Shown here: positions 1 through 8,239 of the stretch, one piece after another | Layout: each line of letters starts with the position of its first letter | Numbering within the stretch: position 1 is the first letter of the stretch | Assembly (NCBI GenBank): GCA_022592445.1 | Contig: JABYQR010000567.1 | Coordinates: forward strand, 1 to 19,396 | DNA: 19,396 bases | DNA from: Cytidiella melzeri | Taxonomy: Eukaryota; Basidiomycota; Agaricomycetes; Polyporales; Irpicaceae | Reading direction: 5' to 3' | The notes under the pieces: model-generated | The model's database searches: none | Told to the model about the DNA's origin: nothing | What the model saw: only the letters and a program-made list of their open reading frames with translations | Position numbers and translations under genes: made by a program

Positions 1-312
1 TTGATGGGAGCGTTGATGGGAATGGATCGTTGACAGGGGATGCTCAGTATTGATGGGAAATGTCAGGTTCTAGAACGGTCACATGCCATCACACCAAATA
101 CGGATATGTCGGGCACGTGCTGCAGAACTTGTAAATATTTGTCATATTCTATTGCCGCCGGTTTTACTCTACACGGTAATCTCTAGGTAATGGCTAGCTA
201 TTAGCTAGTATGCGCTGGTTAGCGGAGATTGGCGTGTAAGCCTGACGAATGCCCGCGCTTGACAGGCATATATGGCTCGATATGGGAGAGGTCCAGGTGT
301 CTCAAACACAAA
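1..312. other. No gene seen; edge of element E2
   Basis: No convincing coding frame on either strand; the minus strand is broken by many stops. E2's pol reading frame runs in from the right and is lost near 313, and I cannot recognise the RT start that should follow, so E2 appears truncated or interrupted here. The first 58 bases hold three exact copies of TTGATGGGA (1-9, 13-21, 50-58). Bases about 67-94 (GTTCTAGAACGGTCACATGC) resemble the start of U3 in the LTR-like segments at 11281 and 13000, so an LTR remnant is possible but unproven. Confidence 0.4.
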
Positions 313-565
313 TCAGAATCCCAAGAGCTCAGCTGGTACGATGTCCTCAATAGTTTGTTCGGTTTTCTCCTTGTGCTGCGCTTCGGCCACTTGTTGAGAC
401 ACATTGTGTTTGACCCGGATGTAGATGAGATCTTTGCCTCCCGCTATTGCTTCATCAATGGTCTCTTCGTGCCATAGGTAGTCCTTGGCCCAATAGAGTG
501 ACTCTTCCTGTTTGGCTACCCATTCTGGAGTGACCGAGATCTTTGAAGGTGTAATATAGTCTGCA
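313..565 (-). pseudogene. E2 pol fragment: protease-RT linker (distal part)
   Basis: This is the downstream half of the protease-to-RT linker of Ty3/gypsy element E2. The other half starts at 8240, and the two were separated by the insertion of E1. The frame reads through residues such as ISVTPEWVAKQEESLYWAKD and ends in TIEDIVPAELLGF before a TGA at 313-315. A short segment of this kind (IVPxEL...) normally sits just before the RT domain of gypsy pols; E1 has the equivalent EDIVPSEY. No RT motif follows in the remaining 312 bases. The junction with the 8240 half is in frame once E1 and one GTGGG copy are removed. It is a dead fragment. Confidence 0.75.
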
Positions 566-570
566 GTGGG
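566..570. repeat. Target-site duplication of E1, left copy (GTGGG)
   Basis: GTGGG directly precedes the left LTR, which starts TGTCA, and recurs at 8235-8239 directly after the right LTR, which ends TGACA. A 5-bp duplication is usual for Ty3/gypsy integration. The right copy is listed separately. Confidence 0.9.
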
Positions 571-1327
571 TGTCACGGAGACGGAGCTCAACGTAACGAC
601 TAGGGACACGGAGTGGAAGACGACGACGAGGTGGTGGCAGGCGTATAGCACAATGCTCTCACCAGCTATAAACCTTATACAGATATCTAGCCCAGTAAAG
701 ACCAAGTTAGTATTCTGACTACCAGCTATGTAGTACAGAGGGGATTTGCTTACCTAGCCCAGTAAAGACCAAGAGGTCGAGATGGGGGCTAGGAGCGTAC
801 ATGCAGCAGTATATATAGACTTCAGGGACCTGCGCACAGACCATGTTGAGGGCAGGCTTTGCAAGAAGCCGTGTGAACGAAGAACAAAAGAACTACCTAA
901 AGGAGAACAATAGCTATTGTCTAGACCTTGCCAAGAACTCTACCCGTGAGAGAATCTATCTAAAAGGAGACCAACTATTGTATTCCATTCCCACACCTGT
1001 GAGAACATCCTTCCATAAAGAGAACAATAGGGAAAGAACAATAAGGAGCCCATGTGGATGGTATCTATGACGTCAAACCCTAGCTATGGGCTGAGCCATG
1101 TGTCTGTAGCCATGTGGTCTTACTTAAGCTAAGTCACATGCCAGTGTGACGTAGTAGCAAGTAATGTGACCGTGTGGAGCGTCTAAGCCACGTGATACGG
1201 GCGCTTAATAGACGTGCAAAAGGAGTTTGTGCAGAGAAGGTTGCAACTGAGCTGCAGCCCGGAGTTTTACAGATAAAAACAAGAGGTAAATTGCGAAAAT
1301 TAAGGGCTAGTCAGGCCATCCATGACA
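571..1327 (-). repeat. E1 3' LTR (757 bp)
   Basis: Begins TGTCA and ends TGACA (inverted ends) on the plus strand. Bases 780-1327 are identical to 7687-8234 with no indel; 571-779 align to 7480-7686 with roughly 20% differences and small indels. In element direction, U3 runs from 1327 down to about the TATA box at 809-818, followed by R and U5. Two copies of CTAGCCCAGTAAAGACCAAG (687-706 and 754-773) lie in the R-U5 part. Confidence 0.92.
809..818 (-). promoter_or_regulatory. TATA box copy in the E1 3' LTR
   Basis: Same TATATATA core as at 7716-7725. It predicts a transcription start near 780-793, which is where the two LTRs stop being identical. It could drive read-out into the E2 linker DNA to its left. 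Confidence 0.6.
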
Positions 1328-1330
1328 TTA

Positions 1331-1340
1331 CCCCCCTCCT
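1331..1340 (-). promoter_or_regulatory. E1 polypurine tract
   Basis: The minus strand reads AGGAGGGGGG, followed by TAA and then the 3' LTR start TGTCA at 1327. A purine run directly before the 3' LTR is the expected primer site for plus-strand DNA synthesis. Confidence 0.85.
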
Positions 1341-1492
1341 AAAATCGAGCGTCCTCGCGAAGCATCACTGTGCTGTGGTGATAGAGGTCTTCTACCCGTC
1401 TACAGGGATTCAGCAGAATTGCCCCGATTGTCTAGTCAGAAGGATGCTAGGAAGTTTCTCCCCTTCTGGTGTCGTTGACTCGACGTTACCCG

Positions 1493-3262
1493 TCAGTGTG
1501 ATGTTCTTGAGATATCCAGACCGATGTGTTTGCCTTCATCCCAGCTAAGATCATATGTAGATGGATAGATCGTGCGAAGGAAAGCGGGGTCGGTCTGGGT
1601 ATTGAATTCCCGAAAGTGCGAGCGGAGATCCGCGAAGAGTGAAGCTTTGATGACCCGGGGCGCTCCGGGGTTTGCTTTGTAGAAGTCGTCAATCGCTTCT
1701 TGACTATTCTCGAGGTTTTCAACCGGTTCCCAGCTATTGTGTCCGTCCGAATACCCTTCCCATTTGACAAGGAATTGCAATTTCTTCCAACGTCCGTGTA
1801 GCCTGCTGTCTAGCACCTTTTCGACGACGTACTGTTCTTCTCCTTCTATGACTATAGGATCAGGAGGTGGAGGTACGTCTTTGCCGTTGTCGTGCCAGGG
1901 ACTTAGACGGTTGATATGGAAGACGGGGTGGATTCGGAGATAGCTGGGTAGATCGAGTTTGTAATCGAGATCGCCAATGCGTTCGATGACCTTGTACGGG
2001 CCGAGCTGTCGAGGACCGAGTTTAGGGGTAGCCTGATGAATCTGGACGTTCTTAGCGTTTAGCCAGACCATGTCCCCTACTTGGAAGACGCGTGGAGAAC
2101 GCTTCTCAGACTCGTAAAGTTGCTTCATCTTTTCTTTGCTTAGACGAAGAGCTGCTTCGGTCTCTTTGCGTACTCGAGCCATGTTGTCAAGGCGCTCATC
2201 AAGCGACGGGATATTGCTTCGCTTGCCAACTGGTATAGTGAAGTCGGGGCGATATCCGTAGATGACTTCAAACGGTGTTTGTGAGTTACCCGCGTGTACT
2301 CGCGAGTTGAGTGCAAACTCAGCCGCCGGTAGATGATCGACCCAGTCATCTTGTCGTTGCTGACAGAATAGACGCAGATACTGTTCGATATCCTGGTTTT
2401 TGCGTTCGACTTTGCCATTTCCTTGCGGATGATAGGCGGTCGTAAAACCAGTCTCTATGCCCAGGCGGTGATAGAGCGCACGCATGAAGCGCGCTGCAAA
2501 CTGGGGTCCTCGGTCAGAGAACACCTTCTTGGGAATGCCATGAAGTCGGAATACTTCCTTGTAGTGTAGATCGGCAATCCCCTCAGCGTTAACCTTAGTG
2601 GTAGTAGGGATGATGTGCGTTTGATCGGAGTAATGGTCGACGTAGACCGCGATCGAATCAAATCCCTTAGAGGGTGGCAGCTGAGTGATGAGATCTACTC
2701 CGACGTGTTCCCAAGGTCCGGCCGGAGTTTCCTGAGGCTGTAGTACTGCTTTAGGGTGTGGAGCTGACTTGTAGCGTTGGCAGCGATCACAACCTAGTAC
2801 GTAAGTCTCGATGAAGGCATTCATCTTCGGCCACCAATAGTGTCGTGAGACTAGCTCTATGGTGCCGTGTTTGCCCGGATGACCAGCCGCGGGTGTGTCA
2901 TGGCAAGATTTGACGATTTCGTGACGGAGCTCTTTGTTGTTAGGGATGTAGAGTTTTCCCTTGTAATAGATGAGCCCGTCACTCTCTTCCCATTCGAGTA
3001 AACCGCCGACAAGTTTGCGAGGACCCTTCTTTCGAAGGGTAGCGAGAGCTTGTGCGACTTCTGCTTCTTGTTCCGTGCATTCTCGGATCTTTGATTCGAG
3101 CGGAGAAGCAGTGGCAAGTGCACTGGTGGCGAGGATGCGGAAGTGTTCCGGTTTCAGTACCACCTGATCCTTGTTGTCTTCTTCGTCCGTGACAGCGTGA
3201 GAGTGAAGACGAGAGAGAGGATCAGCGTGTATCATGGTACTACCGGGCTTGTGTACCAACAC
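1493..3262 (-). CDS. E1 integrase with C-terminal chromodomain
   Basis: Open for 589 codons with no frameshift, the only intact domain of E1. It integrates element cDNA into host chromatin in the nucleus. Visible order: tail of the RNase H-integrase connection ([17 protein letters not shown]); zinc-binding H121, H128, C158, C161; catalytic D190 (VGVDLI), D250 (SDRGPQF) and E286 (GKVERKNQ), spaced D,D(35)E; GPY-like module near 416-430 ([16 protein letters not shown]); chromodomain about 478-531 ([28 protein letters not shown]). Chromodomains of this type bind modified histones and bias insertion. About 55 residues of unassigned tail follow. The nominal start codon is GTG and is not a real start; this is the end of a Gag-Pol polyprotein whose upstream frame is broken near 3262. 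Confidence 0.92.
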   Translation of the reverse strand: MLVHKPGSTMIHADPLSRLHSHAVTDEEDNKDQVVLKPEHFRILATSALATASPLESKIRECTEQEAEVAQALATLRKKGPRKLVGGLLEWEESDGLIYYKGKLYIPNNKELRHEIVKSCHDTPAAGHPGKHGTIELVSRHYWWPKMNAFIETYVLGCDRCQRYKSAPHPKAVLQPQETPAGPWEHVGVDLITQLPPSKGFDSIAVYVDHYSDQTHIIPTTTKVNAEGIADLHYKEVFRLHGIPKKVFSDRGPQFAARFMRALYHRLGIETGFTTAYHPQGNGKVERKNQDIEQYLRLFCQQRQDDWVDHLPAAEFALNSRVHAGNSQTPFEVIYGYRPDFTIPVGKRSNIPSLDERLDNMARVRKETEAALRLSKEKMKQLYESEKRSPRVFQVGDMVWLNAKNVQIHQATPKLGPRQLGPYKVIERIGDLDYKLDLPSYLRIHPVFHINRLSPWHDNGKDVPPPPDPIVIEGEEQYVVEKVLDSRLHGRWKKLQFLVKWEGYSDGHNSWEPVENLENSQEAIDDFYKANPGAPRVIKASLFADLRSHFREFNTQTDPAFLRTIYPSTYDLSWDEGKHIGLDISRTSH

Positions 3263-3640
3263 AAGTCGAAGTCAGCCAAAAGTAATGACCAACGTGCTTG
3301 ACGTCGAGTGAGGTGTTGCGCAGTCTTCCAGTACTGCAGGTTTGCGTGATCTGTCCAGATCTCAAACGGTTCCTTGAGCCCCTCAAGGTATGGCGCCAAT
3401 CTTTGAGAGCTTCGGTGATGGCTAACATCTCTCGATCAAAGATTTCGTAGTTACGTTCTGCTTCAGTCATAGATGCGGACCGGTAGGCGATAGGGTGGTA
3501 GAATCCATCTTCCTTCGATTTCTGGGAGATGATTCCACCGGTCGCATAGCCCGAGGCATCGACTTCTAGACGTGTAGGGAGTTCAGGGTCCCAGACTGCC
3601 AAGATAGGCTTAGTGGTAAAGGCCTTCTTTAGCAGTGTGA
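3240..3640 (-). pseudogene. E1 RNase H domain of pol, frameshifted
   Basis: RNase H removes the RNA strand during reverse transcription. The frame ending at 3240 shows LPTRLEVDASGYATGG, with the first catalytic Asp, then [20 protein letters not shown] with the catalytic Glu, and KDWRHTLRG. Near 3390 the conserved continuation ([20 protein letters not shown], then [13 protein letters not shown]) moves to another frame, and near 3262 it moves again into the integrase frame. The 5' end also meets RT only after a frame change near 3640. The domain is recognisable but cannot be translated in one piece. Confidence 0.85.
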
Positions 3641-4560
3641 AGGCAGTCTCTTGTGCTGGACCCCAGACGAACGGTACGTCCTTCTTAGTAAGGTCGTGTA
3701 GAGGCCGGCGTGCTTTGAGAAGTCTTGGATGAAGCGTCGGTAGAAGTTGGCAAACCCGATGAACCTCTGACTTCTTTGAGGTTCTTGGGTGTGGGCCACG
3801 TAGAAACTGCTTGGACTTTGACAGGGTCCATAGCTACTTCGCCGGCGCGAATGATCAATCCAAGTACTCATCTCAGATTTCTCAAACTCGCACTTTTCCG
3901 GACGAAGATACAGATCGTGCTGCTGAAGTCGCTCGAGGACTTCATGAACAACCTTGCGGTGCTCTGTCAGGTTGTTACTCCAGATCAAGATGTCATCTAG
4001 ATAGACAGCCACCTTGCCCTCGCCACGAGGTCGGCAAGATGTTGTCCATCAGAGCTTGGAAGGTAGCAGGGTGAGTTCGTGAGACCGAAGAACATGACTT
4101 TAGGTTCGAAGAGTCCTCGGTTGGTAACGAACGCCGCTTTGTACTCATCTCCTTCTTTGATGCGGACATTGTGATATCCCCAACGAACATCAAATTTGGT
4201 GAAGATCTTTGCACCCTTGAGCTTGTTGATGATGTCGGTGGCAAGCGGTAGAGGGTAGCGGTTCTTCACAGTGATGTCGTTGAGTTTTCGATAGTCCTGA
4301 ATAAGTCGGAGTTTGTTATCCTTCTTTTTGATGAAGAAGACTGGAGAAGCCATCGGAGACTTAGAAGGCGTGATGTAACCTTTTGCTAGGTTCTCCTGAT
4401 GAATTGTCAAGCTCGGCTTGTTCATTCAGGGGCATAGGATAAACTTTCGATTTGATGTCTCAGGAGCGTCTGGTTTGAGATCAATCGAATGGTCCCAGGG
4501 CTGATGCTGGGGTAGCCGATTAGACTCTTCTTCAGAGAAGACTTTAGCGTGTCTGTGGTA
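3629..4560 (-). pseudogene. E1 reverse transcriptase domain of pol, multiply frameshifted
   Basis: RT copies element RNA to cDNA inside virus-like particles. Conserved pieces appear in order but in changing frames: VFSEEESNRLPQHQPWDHSI (about 4480-4550); YPMPLNEQAELD; AKGYITPSKSPMASPVFFIK and LRLIQDYRKLND (frame ending at 3997); the TKFDVRWGYHNVRI block with the first catalytic Asp; FFGLTNS then PATFQALMDN in the next frame; AVYLDDILIWS with the YxDD active site near 3990-4000; then FIGFANFYRRFIQDFSKHA near 3700. At least six frame changes lie between 4560 and 3640. The active-site residues are all present, so the lesions are indels and not substitutions of key residues. Confidence 0.88.
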
Positions 4561-5288
4561 CTCTGATGGAACGATGTCTTCGAAGGAGCGCTGAGCTTTA
4601 GCTTCGTTTGCTTCGCAGCAAGCTTAGTAGAGTAGGTGAAGCCGGCCATACACCAGACTTCGTCAGTGGTGTCTTGGATAATACCGGCTTTGACCCACTG
4701 CCTACGTTCTTTGCGGTTACCATCAACCTTCTGGAAAGGTTCATTAGGAGATTCTTCCGAGCCGCTCGGAATCGTCATTTCTCCTTTTTCCCAGTTAACG
4801 GTAGGGTTTACGCGCTTGAGCCATGGTAGCCCAAGAATGACGTCTTCTGGTCCTAAGTCCGTGACAAGAAACTCTGCCTTTTCCGTGTGATCTCCGACTG
4901 TGAGTGTGAGGCGAACGAAGTGCGTTAATCCGCCAGCTTTATTCTTAGTTCCGTCAATGTTATGCAATGAGATGACCCTTTCGAGCGGGTGCTGAATAAT
5001 CTTATGCTTCTTGACGAACTGGTGACTGATGAATAAAGCCGTAGCTCCTGAATCGATCATAGCAGGAACGCGAATGCTTCTATTCAGACCTTTAACTAGT
5101 ACATGTACACGGAAATGAGACGATAACCGATCTAGCGACGATATAGTACACGAGGAGATAGTAGACGATGGGCATGGAGTAGACGTTGTACACGAAGACG
5201 ACGAGGCAGAAGACGGGGACGACGAAGGAAGCAAGGACAGGGTATCTGGGGGACTCGCAGCTGCGGCTGTGTCACGAGTCCGCTTCAA
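4422..5288 (-). pseudogene. E1 aspartic protease (retropepsin) and linker
   Basis: The retropepsin cuts the Gag-Pol polyprotein. The frame shows PAMIDSGATALFISHQFVKK, with the DSGA catalytic motif, and later DVILGLPWLKRVNPTVNWEK, the usual ILG-x-W flap-side block. The first 50 residues are Ser/Thr/Cys-rich low complexity. The first codon in frame is TTG at 5288, directly overlapping the gag stop (5285-5287) in the -1 frame, so the protein is probably made by frameshifting from gag. Downstream of about 4620 the conserved linker (EANEAKAQRSFEDIVPSEY) continues in a different frame, so the last 65 or so codons of this ORF are not meaningful. Confidence 0.88.
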
Positions 5289-6532
5289 AAAACCGCATTA
5301 ATTTTTGCTGCCATCTCATCCATTTGCTTTTTCTGGATGTCAAGCATGTCCTTGAGCGCAGCAATTTTAGCATCCTTGTCGTTGGACGCGTCTTGCTTGG
5401 CTGCAGTAGTAGTGGTCGACGAGGTCGACGAGGTTGCAGCGACTTTTTGTCCCTTAGGGACGCCTTGGAGCCGTTTCAGGCAAACTGCCCCCCAGTGACC
5501 GGTACCACCGCAGTGGTTGCAGACCGGGTCGTCTGGGTGCTTTGAATCCCTTTCTTGTGGCTCTCAGAACCACAAACCGAGCAGCGCTTGCTCATCTCCT
5601 TCTTCCATCTCTGGAAGATCTCTTGCTTGCCTAGCCCTGCAAGAGCGCATCGAAGGAGGCAGAGAAACGGGAGGCGTCGATCTCCATAGCGTTGGGATCG
5701 CGGAAGGCCTGTTGGTGGGACTTGCCGTGTCCCGACGAGCTGTCAACCATGACTTTGCCGTGCTATTTCGCAGATCGGCGAGCTGAGCGTCAACTGCTTT
5801 ACACTGATCCTTCAGTGCATCGTAGGTTGTAGCGCGGGTCTGGAAGTAAGAGACGCGCTGAAGGTACTCCGTACTCAAGCTCGACTTGAGACGGTCGAAA
5901 AGGTCCTGCTGGCTCCAGCCAGTGCGAGGGGCCCAGGTCTCGAACTCCGAGATGTGGGCGGCGAATGTCTTGTTACCCTGCTTCATGCCGGTAACCTTAG
6001 TCTTGGCCTCCATGACCGCGTCAATAGGCTCAAACTTTGCCTTGAAGGCCTCGATAAACGTGTCCCAGTCATTTCCAAATGCTGGTTTGCTATTGGCCAA
6101 CTCCTCGATGTGAGGGCGAGCCCAGTCGGCAGCGTCGTCCTGCATAAACGACAAGGCGCTGGTGATGAGTTTGTGAGGATCGAAGATCCTCGCGCCATTG
6201 TTGTCCACTCGGACCTGGCCTTGCGCGTCTTGCTGGAAGAACGCTTTTCCTTGATTTTGCGCCCATACTATGAACGCGTGGCGGAAGAGCCGGGCTTCCG
6301 ACGAGGTTTTCCCCTTGAAGGAGACTGGTTTCTCGACGATGCTTCTTTCCCGAGAAACGTGGGTAGCAGCGGCAACCGCCGGTGCCTGTGCAGCTGCAAG
6401 TGCAGCCACCTGATTGGTAAGGTCTACCATTTTTTGTGTCAGGACGCCTAACATATTTAAGACGTCTTGCTGGCTCAGGTTGGCAACTGGGGCAGCAGGG
6501 GCAGCAGGGGCGGCGGGCTGATTGGGATCCAT
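5285..6532 (-). pseudogene. E1 gag with CCHC zinc knuckle, frameshifted
   Basis: Gag forms the virus-like particle and packages RNA. It starts at ATG 6532 with MDPNQPAAPAAP, an Ala/Pro segment and a short helical stretch. The Ty3-type capsid region follows (PVSFKGKTSSEARLFRHAF, AADWARPHIEEL, WDTFIEAFKAKFEP). The frame then changes near 5756, 5640 and 5552, and the three changes cancel: DPNAMEIDASRFSASFDALL lies in the second frame, KQEIFQRWKKEMSKRCSVCG in the third. The zinc knuckle CNHCGGTGHWGAVC (5480-5521, CX2CX4HX4C, intact) is back in the starting frame, followed by a Lys/Asp-rich helix ending at TGA 5285. Read straight, the ORF stops at 5564. Full length would be about 415 residues. Confidence 0.88.
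5287..5294 (-). promoter_or_regulatory. Candidate gag-to-pol -1 frameshift site of E1
   Basis: The minus strand reads GGTTTTTT directly before GA, so the gag frame is GTT TTT TGA and the protease frame is GGT TTT TTG. Protease is in the -1 frame and its open frame starts within this run. The run is not a perfect XXXYYYZ heptamer, but a P-site TTT can slip back one base without losing pairing. Confidence 0.45.
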
Positions 6533-6653
6533 GAGGCGTAGTATTCGCTATCGAAGAAGTGTATATATTTTTCGCAAGACGTGGTGGGCAAAAACTTGTG
6601 GACTGTCTAGATCCACTCAAAGTAGCTATCACTATTGACTACGTTAAGTTGTG

Positions 6654-7321
6654 CTAGAACTCTATCGTAGTTTTTACGAAGCTGCTTGAAGGAAACCTTC
6701 CCAATTGCTTGCAACCCCAGTCTAGGAGCTGCCACTCGCGGTCTGCTGTGATGGGTGCAAGATCGTCGACTCGGTTGAGGAAACGATTGACCTTGTTGAC
6801 GAGGTGGAGCAGGGCGCGACGGTGGTCGGGGTTGGCGCGGTTCAGGAGTTCTTCAAGCTCTGTGAGAGCTTGCAAGCGAGTGCGGACGGCGGTAAGTTTT
6901 GGCTTGAAGATGCCTACGAGATCGACCGGTGACAACTTCTTGAAGTCGATCAACACCAGCTTTGGTGCAGCGGGGGCGGGAGTTGGTGCAGGGAGCTTTG
7001 CTAGTCGCTCTGCAAAGGTGAGCTTGTGGGTCTGTTGCTCGGCTAAGGTGCGGTCACGCTCCTCAGCAGCTCGTTCTCCGTATGCTCGTGCGGAGGCGCG
7101 AAGTTGTCGGTTTTCCTCGTAAGAGGGGACGGTGAGGGTGATGCCTTTGACAGGCGGCTTCTTGGACACATACTTTGCACAGTGATCAGGTCTTTGTCAG
7201 ACCAGCAATGAGGTTGAGTGCTCTTATGCTTTTCAGCGAGAGCGTCAAGGAAAGATGATGGAAGAGACCTCTTGAGCTGTAACTCAGTTGTAGGGAGGTT
7301 CTTCAAAAAACGGGGGTGCAT
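6654..7321 (-). pseudogene. Unrecognised ORF upstream of gag in E1 (one frameshift)
   Basis: I do not recognise this protein. It lies between the 5' LTR and gag. A frame beginning at ATG 7319-7321 (MHPRFLKNLPTTELQLKR) runs to about 7180 and is continued in the next frame (KYVSKKPPVKGITLTV) to a stop at 6654, about 220 residues in all. The longer part is 171 codons and opens with GTG, not ATG, which supports continuation from the upstream frame. It is charged and helix-rich (RASARAYGERAAEERDRT, LTELEELLNRANPDHRR, LVNKVNRFLNRVDDLAP), has a short Pro/Ala linker, and shows no zinc, protease or polymerase motif. It could be an N-terminal gag-like part, an accessory protein, or captured host sequence. 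Being read with the element strand supports element origin. Confidence 0.5.
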
Positions 7322-7479
7322 GTCTTTAGGCACTAAAAATGCGCAGGGGGTAGAAACGGACAACGTCAGTGTAGCTCAATGGTATGAGGAGACCGGAGAT
7401 GTACTCGTCAAACAGAAATAAATTTTTGAATTATGGTGGGAGTGGGGGACCCAGGGTTTACACAATGCTCTCGACCTAA
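7322..7479 (-). other. E1 leader between 5' LTR and the upstream ORF
   Basis: This is where the primer-binding site should be. No TGG-starting sequence abuts the LTR end at 7480. The nearest is TGGGTCCCCCACTCCCACC on the minus strand at 7435-7453, 26 nt away. The first leader bases (7461-7472, CACAATGCTCTC on the plus strand) repeat a 12-mer at 649-660 in the left LTR. A self-priming mechanism cannot be judged by eye. Confidence 0.4.
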
Positions 7480-8234
7480 TGACATGGAGACAGGCTTGAC
7501 GTGACAAACAGGGACACAAAGTGGAAATTGACAAGGAGGTGGTGGCAGGCGTGAAGCACAATGCTTTGCCAGCTATCAGACTTTGTTCAGTATCTAGCCC
7601 AGTAAAGACCAAGTTAGTATTTGTACTACCAGCTATATAGTACAGGAGGGTGTGGCTTACCTAGCCCAGTAAAGACCAAGAGGTCAAGATGGGGGCTAGG
7701 AGCGTACATGCAGCAGTATATATAGACTTCAGGGACCTGCGCACAGACCATGTTGAGGGCAGGCTTTGCAAGAAGCCGTGTGAACGAAGAACAAAAGAAC
7801 TACCTAAAGGAGAACAATAGCTATTGTCTAGACCTTGCCAAGAACTCTACCCGTGAGAGAATCTATCTAAAAGGAGACCAACTATTGTATTCCATTCCCA
7901 CACCTGTGAGAACATCCTTCCATAAAGAGAACAATAGGGAAAGAACAATAAGGAGCCCATGTGGATGGTATCTATGACGTCAAACCCTAGCTATGGGCTG
8001 AGCCATGTGTCTGTAGCCATGTGGTCTTACTTAAGCTAAGTCACATGCCAGTGTGACGTAGTAGCAAGTAATGTGACCGTGTGGAGCGTCTAAGCCACGT
8101 GATACGGGCGCTTAATAGACGTGCAAAAGGAGTTTGTGCAGAGAAGGTTGCAACTGAGCTGCAGCCCGGAGTTTTACAGATAAAAACAAGAGGTAAATTG
8201 CGAAAATTAAGGGCTAGTCAGGCCATCCATGACA
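7480..8234 (-). repeat. E1 5' LTR (755 bp)
   Basis: Partner of the LTR at 571-1327. The inner boundary TGACATGG at 7480 is inferred from alignment to the left copy and is less certain than the outer boundary, which is fixed by GTGGG. The 20-bp motif seen in the left LTR is present twice here too (7594-7613 and 7661-7680), perfectly conserved. Confidence 0.9.
7716..7725 (-). promoter_or_regulatory. TATA box of the E1 5' LTR
   Basis: The minus strand reads CTATATATAC. In the 5' LTR this lies about 509 bp into U3, where a Pol II promoter is expected, and would start transcription roughly at 7685-7695. The identical copy in the 3' LTR is at 809-818. Confidence 0.65.
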
Positions 8235-8239
8235 GTGGG
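8235..8239. repeat. Target-site duplication of E1, right copy (GTGGG)
   Basis: This copy matches the one at 566-570. Merging the two restores an uninterrupted E2 reading frame across the insertion point. Confidence 0.9.

Larger units (their letters stand above)
571..8234 (-). mobile_element. E1: complete Ty3/gypsy chromovirus LTR retrotransposon
   Basis: Full-length element of 7664 bp on the minus strand. Order in its own direction: 5' LTR (7480-8234), leader with an extra ORF, gag, protease, RT, RNase H, integrase with chromodomain, polypurine tract, 3' LTR (571-1327). This protease-RT-RNase H-integrase order defines Ty3/gypsy, and the chromodomain places it among the chromoviruses. A 5-bp target duplication flanks it. 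The LTR U3 parts are identical, which suggests recent insertion or recent homogenisation. Even so, gag through RNase H need roughly ten frameshift corrections, so this copy could not make a full polyprotein unless some indels are assembly errors. It interrupts element E2. Confidence 0.95.

Noticed and set aside
649..660. 12-mer CACAATGCTCTC shared by the left LTR and the E1 leader at 7461-7472
   Set aside because: Short, and not clearly tied to a mechanism; it could be chance, though a template switch during reverse transcription is possible.
843..1070. 75-codon plus-strand ORF, repeated exactly at 7750-7977
   Set aside because: Both copies lie antisense inside the identical U3 parts of the E1 LTRs. 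Their identity reflects LTR identity, and the sequence has no protein-like feature.
6563..6573. TATA-like AATATATACAC about 30 nt before E1 gag
   Set aside because: The LTR already supplies the promoter, and an A/T run in the leader is a weak basis for a second one.
7367..7400. tRNA-like start (TAGCTCAATGGTA resembles an A box)
   Set aside because: No B box (GGTTCRANNC), no acceptor-stem pairing and no cloverleaf within 90 bases; chance match in the E1 leader.
7435..7453. Possible tRNA primer-binding site TGGGTCCCCCACTCCCACC (minus strand)
   Set aside because: It lies 26 nt from the LTR end, whereas primer sites normally abut the LTR, and I cannot match it to a tRNA 3' end with confidence.
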